A DNA stretch of 43,154 nucleotides, from assembly GCA_026129765.1 (NCBI GenBank), contig JAHCHP010000025.1:1-43154 (forward strand). Direction: 5' to 3'. Every line of letters begins with the position of its first letter. The stretch's first letter is position 1. Position numbers and translations under genes: made by a program. The DNA is from Fimbriimonadia bacterium (GTDB taxonomy: Bacteria; Armatimonadota; Fimbriimonadia; Fimbriimonadales; GBS-DC). The notes under the pieces were generated by a model, which was not told where the DNA came from, searched no databases, and was given only the letters and a program-made list of their open reading frames with translations. Positions 24,053-31,867 of this stretch are shown here, one piece after another.

Positions 24053-25225
24053 TCACCGATCCATCAATGCCGCCACTCCGGGCAGAACCTTTCCCTCTAA
24101 GAACTCTAGCGATGCGCCGCCGCCTGTGGAGATATGACTCATCTGATCCGCGAAGCCGAACTGTTCTGCCGCGGCAGCGGTGTCCCCACCCCCCAAAATC
24201 GTGGTGGCTTGCAATCCTGCCAGTGTTTCCAGCAAGCCCCGCGTGCCTCCTGCAAAAGGCGGCATTTCAAACACGCCCATGGGACCGTTCCATAACACCG
24301 TTTTGGCGTTTTTGAGGGCTTCGGAGAATCGCTGAACCGTATCTGGTCCGATATCCGCGCCCAGTGTGTCGGCGGGAATTTGGTTGACCGGGACGACTTG
24401 CGTATCCGCATCCGGTTTCAGTTCGTGGGTAACCACCACATCGGTCGGCAGCCAAATCTTATCGCCTGCCTGTCGAAGCAGGTCGGCAGCATAATTCAGG
24501 CTGTCGCTGTCTAAGAGCGATTTTCCAATTTCATGCCCTTGCGCTTTCAGAAAGGTAAACGCCATTCCGCCCCCTATGAGCAAACAGTCTACCTGCGGCA
24601 ATAGGTTATCGATGACTGCGATTTTATCATGCACCTTCGCGCCGCCCAAAATCGCTGCAAACGGTCTTTCGGGGTTTTGAAGCGCGCCCCCCAAGTAGCG
24701 CAGTTCTTTTTCCATCAAGAAACCTGCCACCGCAGGCAGGAAATGCGCGATGCCTTCGGTAGAGGCATGGGCGCGATGCGCGGACCCGAAAGCGTCATTC
24801 ACGAATAGTTCGCCCAGGGCTGCCAACTGTTGGGCAAAGGCGGGATCGTTTGCCTCTTCTTCAGGGTGGAAGCGGACATTCTCCAACAGCGCGACCTCGC
24901 CGGGCGCGAGGGCATGTACCGCCTGCCGGGTCTCTTCGCCCACACAGTCCGCCATAAAATGAACCGGTTGCTGCAACAAACGGCTGAGATGCGCCGCGAC
25001 CGGTTTCAGCGAATAATCCGGGTTGGGTTTGCCCTTGGGACGCCCAAAGTGAGACATCAAAATCACCGTCGCGTTTTGCTGCAATAGATATTGAATCGTG
25101 GGCAGCGACTCCCGGATACGCCGGTCATCGGTGATCTGCCCCTCTTGCATAGGCACATTAAAATCGACCCGCGCAATCACCCGCTTACCTGCTGTTTCTA
25201 TCTCTCTTATGCTCTTTTTGTTCAT
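24053..25225 (-). CDS. pgk: Phosphoglycerate kinase
   Basis: Glycolytic enzyme interconverting 1,3-bisphosphoglycerate/ADP and 3-phosphoglycerate/ATP. The 390 residues include [12 protein letters not shown] (family RVDFNVP), [94 protein letters not shown], and [13 protein letters not shown] near the C-terminus. All catalytic motifs are present. I set the start at ATG 25225 ([10 protein letters not shown]), preceded by TTGGAG; the open frame continues upstream to 25492 but that part is repeat DNA. It separates the two PEP-CTERM copies and is on the opposite strand to them. Confidence 0.96.
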   Translation of the reverse strand: MNKKSIREIETAGKRVIARVDFNVPMQEGQITDDRRIRESLPTIQYLLQQNATVILMSHFGRPKGKPNPDYSLKPVAAHLSRLLQQPVHFMADCVGEETRQAVHALAPGEVALLENVRFHPEEEANDPAFAQQLAALGELFVNDAFGSAHRAHASTEGIAHFLPAVAGFLMEKELRYLGGALQNPERPFAAILGGAKVHDKIAVIDNLLPQVDCLLIGGGMAFTFLKAQGHEIGKSLLDSDSLNYAADLLRQAGDKIWLPTDVVVTHELKPDADTQVVPVNQIPADTLGADIGPDTVQRFSEALKNAKTVLWNGPMGVFEMPPFAGGTRGLLETLAGLQATTILGGGDTAAAAEQFGFADQMSHISTGGGASLEFLEGKVLPGVAALMDR

Positions 25226-25700
25226 TCTTTTTCTCCAAGTGGTTTGCTCTTTCGTCTGCCTTTCTTTCGTTACCGGAGTTTTGAGGGCGAAGATCCGTCT
25301 TCGCCGCGCATTGTATGGGCAGACCGATGTGTCTACCCGATCAGAGGGCGCCCCTACAACGCTGTCACCCTGAGCGCAGCGAATGGGTCTGCTTTTCAAA
25401 CAGCAGATGCCTCGGCTTCGCTCGGCATGACACCGTAAGGGCGCACACGCAATTCTGTCATTCTGAGAAGGGCGCACACGCAATTCTGTCATTCTGAGCG
25501 CAGCGAAGAATCTGCTTTGTTCAAATTCCGGCTTACCGCGTTCGCGGGAAAGACGAGCGGTTTTGCTACACCTAAGCCCTCAATCATGATACCTGCTTTA
25601 GACCCCCTTCATGCCCCCTCGTAATCTCTCCAGAATCCCAGAAAACCCCGTGAATTTATCATTGGCAAGTACGAACAAATTGGGTTATCCTTATTGCATC
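25226..25700. other. Repeat-rich intergenic region upstream of pgk and PEP-CTERM gene 2
   Basis: Dispersed repeat cluster 7 occupies about 25308-25560: a GGGCAGACCGATGTGTCTAC module, CACCCTGAGCGCAGCGAATG, CCTCGGCTTCGCTCGGCATG, a perfect 31-bp tandem duplication at 25437-25467 and 25468-25498, GAGCGCAGCGAAGAATCTGC, and a CGCGTTCGCGGGAAAGAC hairpin module. The rest (25575-25700) is the diverged part of the PEP-CTERM upstream duplication. No gene is seen. Confidence 0.8.
25437..25498. repeat. Perfect 31-bp tandem duplication
   Basis: Two exact adjacent 31-base copies starting AAGGGCGCACACGCAATTCT and ending ATTCTGAG. The second copy continues into a complete repeat module, which suggests slippage inside a module. 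Confidence 0.9.
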
Positions 25701-25756
25701 TTCTGAATATCGATGCCTTTTGTCCGCTTTTGGGCGGTTCAGGAGTCATGTATAAT
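25701..25756 (+). promoter_or_regulatory. Promoter and conserved upstream block of PEP-CTERM gene 2
   Basis: TTTTGG (25728-25733), 17 bases, perfect TATAAT (25751-25756). The 50 bases 25701-25750 match those upstream of copy 1 with one difference, although the sequences on either side have diverged more. Confidence 0.7.
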
Positions 25757-25759
25757 TGG

Positions 25760-25777
25760 AGTAAGATTATTCTTACT
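25760..25777 (+). promoter_or_regulatory. 5'-leader hairpin of PEP-CTERM gene 2
   Basis: AGTAAGA / TCTTACT, 7 bp with a 4-base loop, at the predicted transcript start. The bases differ from copy 1 yet a stem is kept. Confidence 0.55.
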
Positions 25778-25820
25778 TTTGAATGCACACACGCAACCTA
25801 AAGGAGGTTTTCTCAATATC

Positions 25821-26447
25821 ATGAAACGTACACTTTTTGCATTAGCAGCGATTAGCGCGTTTGCCACCATGGCGAACGCCAGCATTTTAGACTACGACGC
25901 CGATCCGGGCGGAGGTTACACCAACTTCTTCGGGGGAGGCACCAATCTCCGAGTTTTGGATGATGTGAACCGCACCACCGCGTTCGGTATCAAGCAGATC
26001 AACATTAGGTACTTCAGCACCGCTGGAGCACCAGCCGATGTGACGCTGTATGTCTATTCACAGAATGGCGATGGCACGGTGGGCGGACTGTTGCACACAC
26101 AAACAGCGTTAGGCATTCCTGCCGGAATTCTTGGTCAACTGCAGTTCGCGACCCCGAATATCGCAGTGGGCTTCCAGAATCTGTGGATCGGCATCTCTGC
26201 GAACCGCACGAACGCAGGTATGGTTCTCACTCCCGCTCCTGGTACGGTTATTCTGGGATCCAGCGCAGATGTTTTCGCGTGGGATCAGAACGGAAGCGGC
26301 GTGATCGAGAATGAATACTTCCAGTTCCAGGGCGGCAATCCTGTGGCCAACTTCGCGATTGAGACGATGGTTCCTGAGCCTGCCAGCATGATCGCTCTGG
26401 GCGCAGGTCTGGCTGCTCTGGCTGCTCGCCGACGCCGCAAAGCCTAA
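25821..26447 (+). CDS. PEP-CTERM sorting-domain protein 2
   Basis: A 208-residue paralogue of the 23228-23851 protein: same signal peptide (MKRTLFALAAISAFATMANA), same body with scattered changes (for example FGGGTNLRVLDDVNRTTAFG and VFAWDQNGSGVIENEYFQFQ), and an identical VPEPASMIALGAGLAALAAR tail with RRRKA. ATG 25821 follows AAAGGAGGTTTTCTC; a longer frame from 25713 crosses the promoter and is rejected. The change DLSGVIDANEY to NGSGVIENEY alters an Asp-rich loop. Both proteins are probably exosortase substrates anchored at or released from the cell surface. Confidence 0.92.
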   Translation: MKRTLFALAAISAFATMANASILDYDADPGGGYTNFFGGGTNLRVLDDVNRTTAFGIKQINIRYFSTAGAPADVTLYVYSQNGDGTVGGLLHTQTALGIPAGILGQLQFATPNIAVGFQNLWIGISANRTNAGMVLTPAPGTVILGSSADVFAWDQNGSGVIENEYFQFQGGNPVANFAIETMVPEPASMIALGAGLAALAARRRRKA

Positions 26448-26480
26448 GCGTTCAACATACGCGAGTTTAGACACAACTCA

Positions 26481-26516
26481 AACAGCCTTCCCGGTTCTTA
26501 CTGGGAGGGCTGTTCT
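26481..26516 (+). terminator. Terminator of PEP-CTERM gene 2
   Basis: AACAGCC...GGCTGTT stem, near-identical to 23883-23918, followed by a weak T-containing tail (CTGCTATTTTG). Confidence 0.78.
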
Positions 26517-26566
26517 GCTATTTTGGGAAAAACTATGTCCATAAAAATAGTAGGTCGATACTCTTA

Positions 26567-26645
26567 CACAGCAGATGCCTCGGCTGCGCTCGGCATGATA
26601 CGAACGCTGTCACCCTGAGCGCAGCGAATGGGTCTGCTGTTTCGG
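26567..26645. repeat. Dispersed repeat cluster 8
   Basis: CAGCAGATGCCTCGGCTGCG, GCTCGGCATGA, then CACCCTGAGCGCAGCGAATG and GGTCTGCT, between PEP-CTERM gene 2 and the purH stop. Confidence 0.85.
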
Positions 26646-26705
26646 TGGAGACGGAACTCCACCCTCCATTTCAGAAGCGTGGAAACAACTGAGTGGGTTC
26701 TTCTT

Positions 26706-28256
26706 TCAATGCCGAAAATGGCGTATGCCGGTGAAGACCATCGCTAACCCCAGTCGGTTGGCTGCCTCGATCACTTCCGGGTCTTTTTTGGAGCCGCCTG
26801 GTTGAATCACCGCTCGGATGCCCGCTGCCGTTGCCTCTTCCACGCCGTCCGGGAAGGGGAAAAAGGCATCGGATGCCATCACCGCGCCGAGCGCGCGGTC
26901 GCCCGCCTGCGCCACTGCCAACTTGACGGAGCCGACCCGGTTCATTTGTCCCGCGCCAACTCCAATCAACTGCTGTTCCTTTGCGAACACGATCGCATTG
27001 GACTTCACGTGTTTGACCACTTTCCAAGCGAATGCCAGGTCTTGCTCTTCTTGCGGGGTAGGCGCGCGTTCGGTGACGACTTGCCAACCCATTGAAGCCA
27101 GACCTGCGTGGTCGCGGTCCGAATAAAGCAGTCCGCCCGTGACGCCTCGAATTGCCATTCCCCCTGGGACTGCGCTCAGTGTGCCGGTATCCAACAGCCG
27201 CACATCGCGTCCCCAGCCCTTTCGTTCTTGGAAAAGTTTCAACGCATCATCATCAAATGCGGGGGCGATGACCACTTCATAGAACCCGCCCGGCGCGGTA
27301 ATCGCTTCGGCTGTGGCGCGGTTGATGGGACGATTGCACACAATAATGCCCCCAAATGCGGAGACCGGGTCGGCAGTGAGCGCATGCTGGTAGGCGGTGG
27401 GCAGATCGTCCGCTTCCGCTACGCCGCACGGATTGGTGTGCTTGATGATCGCGCAGGCAGGCTGTTCAAACTCGCGAATGAGTTCCAGCGCGGCGTCCGC
27501 ATCCAGCAGGTTATTATAGGAAATCTCTTTGCCCCAGAGCTGTTGAGCCGTCGCGACCGAGGGTTCGCTGCTCATGGGGTCTCGATAGAAGGCGGCGCGC
27601 TGGTGTGGGTTTTCGCCATAGCGCAGGGTTTGAGCGCGCCGGAAGGTAAGGCTCAAGGTTTCCGGGAAGTCGCCTTCGGGGTCCATGGGGCGGAACCAAT
27701 TCGCGATCATCGCGTCATACTCCGCCACATGCGCAAAGGCGCGCGCTGCCAGACGGGCGCGGTCTTGGGCATCCAATTGGTCAGCGTTCATTTTATCGGC
27801 GACCCATTCGTAATCAACAGGATTGCAGACCGCCGCCACATGCCGGAAATTTTTCGCGGCAGCGCGAATCAGGGTGGGACCGCCGATGTCGATCTGCTCT
27901 ATCATCTCCGCTTCTGACGCGCCCGATTTCAGGGTCTGTTCGAACGGGTAGAGGTTGACCACGACCAACGACAGCGGGCTTAAATCCAGTTCGCGCAGGG
28001 TCTCCTGGTGCGTGGGCAGGCTCAGGTCTGCCAACAGCGCGGCGTGAACTCGCGGGTGAAGGGTTTTGACACGCCCATCTAAAATTTCGGGGAAGCCTGT
28101 CCAGTCAGAGAGAGGGGTGACGTCCAGACCCCACTCCCGCAGCGCGCGCGCCGTGCCGCCCGTCGACAGAAAACGCCAACCGCTGCGAGTTAGAGACTCT
28201 GCGAACGGTCGAAGCCCTGTTTTATCTGAAACACTGATCAATGCCCATTTCATCAT
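26706..28256 (-). CDS. purH: Bifunctional AICAR formyltransferase / IMP cyclohydrolase
   Basis: Catalyses the last two steps of de novo IMP synthesis. The 516 residues have an N-terminal MGS-like IMP cyclohydrolase domain (ALISVSDKTGLRPFAESLTR, GFPEILDGRVKTLHPRVHAA, VVVNLYPFEQTL, IDIGGPTLIRAAAKN) and a C-terminal formyltransferase domain (LRYGENPHQRAAFYR, the K-H-T-N-P-C-G motif in AIIKHTNPCGVAEAD, SDAFFPFPDGVEEA, AVIQPGGSKKDPEVI). It is complete. Either of the tandem ATGs at 28256/28253 may be used; an AAGG sequence lies just upstream. It is not in an operon with other purine genes here. Confidence 0.96.
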   Translation of the reverse strand: MMKWALISVSDKTGLRPFAESLTRSGWRFLSTGGTARALREWGLDVTPLSDWTGFPEILDGRVKTLHPRVHAALLADLSLPTHQETLRELDLSPLSLVVVNLYPFEQTLKSGASEAEMIEQIDIGGPTLIRAAAKNFRHVAAVCNPVDYEWVADKMNADQLDAQDRARLAARAFAHVAEYDAMIANWFRPMDPEGDFPETLSLTFRRAQTLRYGENPHQRAAFYRDPMSSEPSVATAQQLWGKEISYNNLLDADAALELIREFEQPACAIIKHTNPCGVAEADDLPTAYQHALTADPVSAFGGIIVCNRPINRATAEAITAPGGFYEVVIAPAFDDDALKLFQERKGWGRDVRLLDTGTLSAVPGGMAIRGVTGGLLYSDRDHAGLASMGWQVVTERAPTPQEEQDLAFAWKVVKHVKSNAIVFAKEQQLIGVGAGQMNRVGSVKLAVAQAGDRALGAVMASDAFFPFPDGVEEATAAGIRAVIQPGGSKKDPEVIEAANRLGLAMVFTGIRHFRH

Positions 28257-28299
28257 CCTTGTGAATCCTTCCTTTTTTGATTCGCAACAGTTGCTCTGT

Positions 28300-28470
28300 T
28301 TCTTCGTTTCCCGCGTTTGCGGGAAGGAATGTATCGGTTCCCCTTGCTCGCAGGGGGAACCTGACGGAGGGAGTCATTTTTTACTTCTTCCCGACCTCCC
28401 TTAAATGCAGAGGGTAAGGGGTAAAGCTTCGCCTTGCAACGAGGGCAGACACAGGGGTCTACCCCTAAGA
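28300..28470. repeat. Dispersed repeat cluster 9
   Basis: A TTTCCCGCGTTTGCGGGAAG hairpin at about 28306-28327 and a GGGCAGACACAGGGGTCTAC module at about 28444-28468. Both are family modules in degraded form. A 78-codon open frame over this stretch is judged non-coding. Confidence 0.65.
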
Positions 28471-28495
28471 CTTTTTGCATCCTTCCCATTTTTCG

Positions 28496-29380
28496 CTACC
28501 GTCCCGCGCCTGCGGGAACCGATTTTGTTTCTTGATGGGTCAGCTTTTGCAGGTAGTTGCCCAAGTGTTCAATTTGCCGTAGTTCTGCAATGGCGAGGTA
28601 CTGCACGCCTTGATTAAAGCGCGCGCCGCTGACCTGATTGCGCCTGCACGCTTTCGCTAATTTGCCTGCTACAATCCAGTCGGGCGAATTGTCGTCGAGT
28701 TCGGAGGTCAACAATGGACCGATTTTCCGTATCCAGGCATCGACCGGCTGCAAAAAGTGATAGTCAATGGGTTCGAGGTGCGGCTCCATTTCATACAGGG
28801 CGACCATATCGCGCAGCAGCAGTGACCCGACTTTGGGACCGATTCCCTTGATCTCCACAATTTCTTGGTAGATCGTTTCGACCCGCCCGGTGCGCACAAT
28901 CCATTGATGGATCGTCGTCCAGATATTGCCGATACGGTCGTCCTCGAAGGTTCGCTGCGCGAAATCGGTGAGCCCTTCAAATAGCCCGCGATTGAGCTGT
29001 TCGTTCACTTTGCGCTTGTGTTGTTCGCAGACTTTGGTGAAAGCCTCCCACAGAATCTGCGGCGCTTCCCGCTCGCGGAGAAAATCGGCAAAGTTGATTT
29101 TGGGTTTGTCGCTTAGGATGGTATCGAGCGCTTCCATCGCATAGCCCGAATACTCTGCCCGGTCGTTGCCGCGCTTGGCAAAGGCATAGTAGCCCAGCAT
29201 CGCGCGAAAGGCATAGTAGGGTTCCGCCAGCGCGTCGCGGGTGTCGCTGGGGGATTCCGCTGAGATTCGCATCGCGCGCGCCAGCTGGGGATAGAGTATC
29301 TCCTGCTGGAAAGCGTCCGCTTTTTCACCGGACAGTTGTCTCAGAATGTAATTGACATCAATGGGCGTAAATGGGTTCAT
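28496..29380 (-). CDS. Helix-hairpin-helix protein, distant HhH-GPD glycosylase-like
   Basis: A 294-residue, mostly helical protein I cannot place in a named family. Around residues 190-240 it has IVEIKGIGPKVGSLLLRDMV, a helix-hairpin-helix (GIGPKVG), followed about 30 residues later by PVDAWIRKIG. That spacing and the V-D-x-W/H-x-x-R-I pattern recall HhH-GPD DNA glycosylases, in which this Asp is catalytic. No four-Cys iron-sulfur cluster follows and the large N-terminal half is unfamiliar. It may be a DNA-repair or DNA-binding protein. ATG 29380 was chosen; a TTG at 29422 gives a longer form, and GGAGGT lies between them, 13 bases before the ATG. Confidence 0.72.
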   Translation of the reverse strand: MNPFTPIDVNYILRQLSGEKADAFQQEILYPQLARAMRISAESPSDTRDALAEPYYAFRAMLGYYAFAKRGNDRAEYSGYAMEALDTILSDKPKINFADFLREREAPQILWEAFTKVCEQHKRKVNEQLNRGLFEGLTDFAQRTFEDDRIGNIWTTIHQWIVRTGRVETIYQEIVEIKGIGPKVGSLLLRDMVALYEMEPHLEPIDYHFLQPVDAWIRKIGPLLTSELDDNSPDWIVAGKLAKACRRNQVSGARFNQGVQYLAIAELRQIEHLGNYLQKLTHQETKSVPAGAGR

Positions 29381-30064
29381 CTTTCTTTTATAGACCTCCC
29401 TTGAGAGGTTTTCGGGGCTCAATACCCCCTTGTAATCAACAGTATCACATGCGTTTGTCCCTCAAAAAGAGAGATTAAACTTAACAGGTTACCTTAAATT
29501 CGACTCCAATTCTGAAATCCTGTTTCGTAAAGATTTCTGATTTTGTATTACCCTATTTCCCCTTGTTTGCGGGGTCTGCTTCTTGAACAGCAGATGCCTC
29601 GGCTCCGCTCGGCATGACACAACGCTGTCACCCTGAGCGCAGCGAATGGGTCTGCTTCTTGAACAGCAGATGCCTCGGCTCCGCTCGGCATGACAATTAT
29701 GCAGGCTCTGCCTCGGCTGTCATTCTGAGCGCAGCGAAGAATCTGCTTTTCAAAGGTTGGATTCCCCTGTTCCCCGCTTTCGCGAAGATGACCAACGGGA
29801 ATGACAACAGGTTTTGAGACACCTTCTGTTGTGTCCTCCCCTACGCTGGATTCCCGTGAACATGGCAATGACGCCTGTCACAACTAAGGGATGCTTCCTG
29901 AGTTAAAGTTCCTGATTTATCGGGCAACTGAGATCATCTAAGTATAAGTACGAAATGGCTGCTTATGTCCCTGCCCGATCCAAAAGACATTCACAATTCC
30001 ACTTTAATTATACGCGATTATAGGCTCAAAAATTGCAACACGCGCGATTTTTCTCTAAAAACCC
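29381..30064. other. Long intergenic region with dispersed repeat cluster 10
   Basis: About 680 bases. 29564-29875 is repeat: a perfect 48-bp unit at 29572-29619 and 29648-29695 with a GTCACCCTGAGCGCAGCGAA module between, then a CATTCTGAGCGCAGCGAAGA module, then AACGGGAATGACAACAGG and a degraded GATTCCCGTGAACATGGCAA module. From 29381 to 29560 and 29880 to 30064 I see only A/T-rich sequence, part of it probably the upstream region of rpsU. No tRNA-like structure was recognised. Confidence 0.7.
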
Positions 30065-30094
30065 TTGAACATGCGGCTTCTGTTGTGGTACAAT
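30065..30094 (+). promoter_or_regulatory. rpsU promoter
   Basis: TTGAAC (30065-30070), 18 bases, TACAAT (30089-30094), giving a leader of about 40 bases that contains the GAGGAGG ribosome site at 30127-30133. Confidence 0.7.
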
Positions 30095-30142
30095 ATACCC
30101 GCATCGGCGCAAAATACGCCGTGCGCGAGGAGGCAAGTAAAT

Positions 30143-30325
30143 TTGGCACAAGTACAAGTGAGACCCAATGAGTCGCTGGACAGCGCGTTAAAACGCTTTA
30201 AGAAGCAGTTAGAGTTGAGCGGTGTTTTGCAGGATTACAAGAAACACGTTCATTATGAGAAACCAAGCGAGAAGCGCAGGCGCGCGAAACAGCGACGCCG
30301 AAGCGGTAATGGCGTCAAAAAGTAA
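30143..30325 (+). CDS. rpsU: 30S ribosomal protein S21
   Basis: Sixty residues, (M)[19 protein letters not shown] with [20 protein letters not shown] and a basic C-terminal tail ([15 protein letters not shown]). This is the small-subunit protein S21, complete. The start is TTG at 30143, nine bases after a GAGGAGG ribosome site; no in-frame ATG fits. An open frame from 30065 runs through the promoter and is not used. Its position upstream of pgpH-ybeY-dgkA genes is common in bacteria, where rpsU often leads or precedes this cluster. Confidence 0.95.
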   Translation: MAQVQVRPNESLDSALKRFKKQLELSGVLQDYKKHVHYEKPSEKRRRAKQRRRSGNGVKK

Positions 30326-30379
30326 ATCTTTATATAGATTGAGGTCGTTGCATCGTGGAAGTCGCTCACGGTGATCAAC

Positions 30380-31867
30380 ATGAGAAAACGCCTTGTGGCT
30401 CCCAGTCAAAGCCATGCGCGCTGGAGATTACCCTCAGCGGCAGGCTTCCTTCAAATTTTAACCACCTCGTATACGCGGCTGGGAATCGGTCTGTGGGCGC
30501 TCGTTAGTCTATTTGTATTGAATGGGGATGTGAGCGCGCTGCCGGAGGAATGGCTCCAAAGACTGACCATCAGCTCGATTCAGGTGGCGTTCCTTAGCGC
30601 GTTTTTGATGCGCATGCGCCCCCTGCTCTGGAAATCCAACCGTTTTTTGACCCTGTTGACTCTCGTCATGACCCTCAGTTTGCTGGGAACGCGCCTTTGC
30701 GCGGTGGCGACCGGCAATGACGCTTTCACGCCGAATTTAGGCTTTATGGGTATTGCTCCGCTGCTGGCGGGCGCAATGTTGGTTGCCGCGTTGCTCAGCC
30801 CGACGATCTCTGTGATTGGAATCGCGTTGATCGCGATGGGGGTCGTTTGGGCAGGGAACCTGCCGTTGGCTCCGCTGGTGGCTGCACTGGTGGGCGGGTG
30901 GTCCGCCGCGCTGCTCACGATTCCGATGCGCAACCGCCAACACCTGATCCATGCGGGCGCGATTTTGAGCGCGGTCATGACCCTTTTAAGCGCGGGATTC
31001 GCCATCGATCAACAGCAGGACTGGCGCGAGGTGATGAACGCGGCGATGTGGGGGGCGGTCTCCGGCACGGGAGCGGTCGCGCTTTATTGGCTGGGAACCG
31101 CGCTGATCGAGCGACCTTTCCGGCTGGATACGCCTTTGACCCTGCTGGAATTGTCTTCCCCTGAACATCCCCTGCAAAAGCAACTGCGGGAAGCGGCGCC
31201 AGGAACCTATGCCCACAGTTTGAATGTGGGGATGTTGGCGGAAGCGGGCGCGCAGGCGATAGGCGCGGACTCGCTTCTATCAAGAGTGGGCGGTTATTAC
31301 CATGACATCGGAAAACTGAAACGCCCGACCTATTTCATCGAAAATCAGGCAGGCATCAACAGTCATGAACGGCTGACCCCTAATCTATCCGCTACCATTA
31401 TTTCGGCGCATGTCCGGGATGGGGTGGAACTGGCGCGGTCTCACCGACTTCCGGCGCGTATCTGTGAAATCATCGCGCAGCATCATGGCACCACGATTAT
31501 TACCTACTTCTATCATCAAGCGTTGGGGGATGGCAGACGCGATCCGATTTTGGAGCAGCATTTCCGCTATGAGGGACCCAAGCCGCGTTCCCGCGAAGCC
31601 GTCCTGGTGATGTTGGCGGACACGGTAGAAGCGGCGTCCCGCTGTATTGAAAATCCAACGCCTGCCCGTCTGAGCAGTTTTATCCATGATCTCTTTGAGA
31701 TGCGCCGCGCCGATGGTCAGTTTGACGAAAGCGATTTGACTTTCCGCGATTTGAATAAAATCAAAGAGGCGTTCACCCGTGTCTTGAGCGCGATCCATCA
31801 CCAGCGCGTGGATTATACCGAACCGCCTGGACCCAAATCGGAAGCCTATGTCACTCCCGCCAGTTGA
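30380..31867 (+). CDS. PgpH-like membrane HD phosphodiesterase without the extracellular domain
   Basis: 495 residues. The N-terminal ~240 residues form several membrane helices (LGIGLWALVSLFVLNG, ISVIGIALIAMGVVWAG, AILSAVMTLLSAGF, AMWGAVSGTGAVALYWLG). A PgpH-type HD domain follows: APGTYAHSLNVGMLAEAGAQ, GGYYHDIGKLKRPTYFIENQ, NSHERLTPNLSATIISAHV, EIIAQHHGTT, LVMLADTVEAASR. In characterised PgpH this domain hydrolyses c-di-AMP. The usual extracellular 7TMR-HDED domain of the ~700-residue family is missing, as in shorter homologues. It overlaps ybeY by 20 bases. The start is uncertain (GTG 30371 or ATG 30380, weak ribosome site). Confidence 0.85.
   Translation: MRKRLVAPSQSHARWRLPSAAGFLQILTTSYTRLGIGLWALVSLFVLNGDVSALPEEWLQRLTISSIQVAFLSAFLMRMRPLLWKSNRFLTLLTLVMTLSLLGTRLCAVATGNDAFTPNLGFMGIAPLLAGAMLVAALLSPTISVIGIALIAMGVVWAGNLPLAPLVAALVGGWSAALLTIPMRNRQHLIHAGAILSAVMTLLSAGFAIDQQQDWREVMNAAMWGAVSGTGAVALYWLGTALIERPFRLDTPLTLLELSSPEHPLQKQLREAAPGTYAHSLNVGMLAEAGAQAIGADSLLSRVGGYYHDIGKLKRPTYFIENQAGINSHERLTPNLSATIISAHVRDGVELARSHRLPARICEIIAQHHGTTIITYFYHQALGDGRRDPILEQHFRYEGPKPRSREAVLVMLADTVEAASRCIENPTPARLSSFIHDLFEMRRADGQFDESDLTFRDLNKIKEAFTRVLSAIHHQRVDYTEPPGPKSEAYVTPAS

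Noticed and set aside
25437..25498. Start of a CRISPR-like array
   Set aside because: Two adjacent copies without spacers; it is a tandem duplication inside the dispersed repeat family.
27108..27917. 269-codon plus-strand open frame
   Set aside because: Antisense to purH; composition reflects codon bias of the real gene.
28253..28489. 78-codon minus-strand frame with a C-x-x-C pattern (CVCPRCKAK)
   Set aside because: It covers degraded repeat modules between purH and the HhH gene; the C-x-x-C could be chance and no ribosome site is seen.
29470..29500. TTAAAC/TTAAC/TTAAA cluster resembling the Pho-like repeats
   Set aside because: Spacing is 6 and 13 bases, not 11, and no -10 box is correctly placed.
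29548..29868. 106-codon minus-strand frame (with repeated [15 protein letters not shown] text)
   Set aside because: It is the translation of dispersed repeats; the same peptide text appears wherever the repeats occur.
29965..30171. 68-codon frame upstream of rpsU
   Set aside because: It contains the rpsU promoter, ribosome site and start region, so it is not a likely gene.
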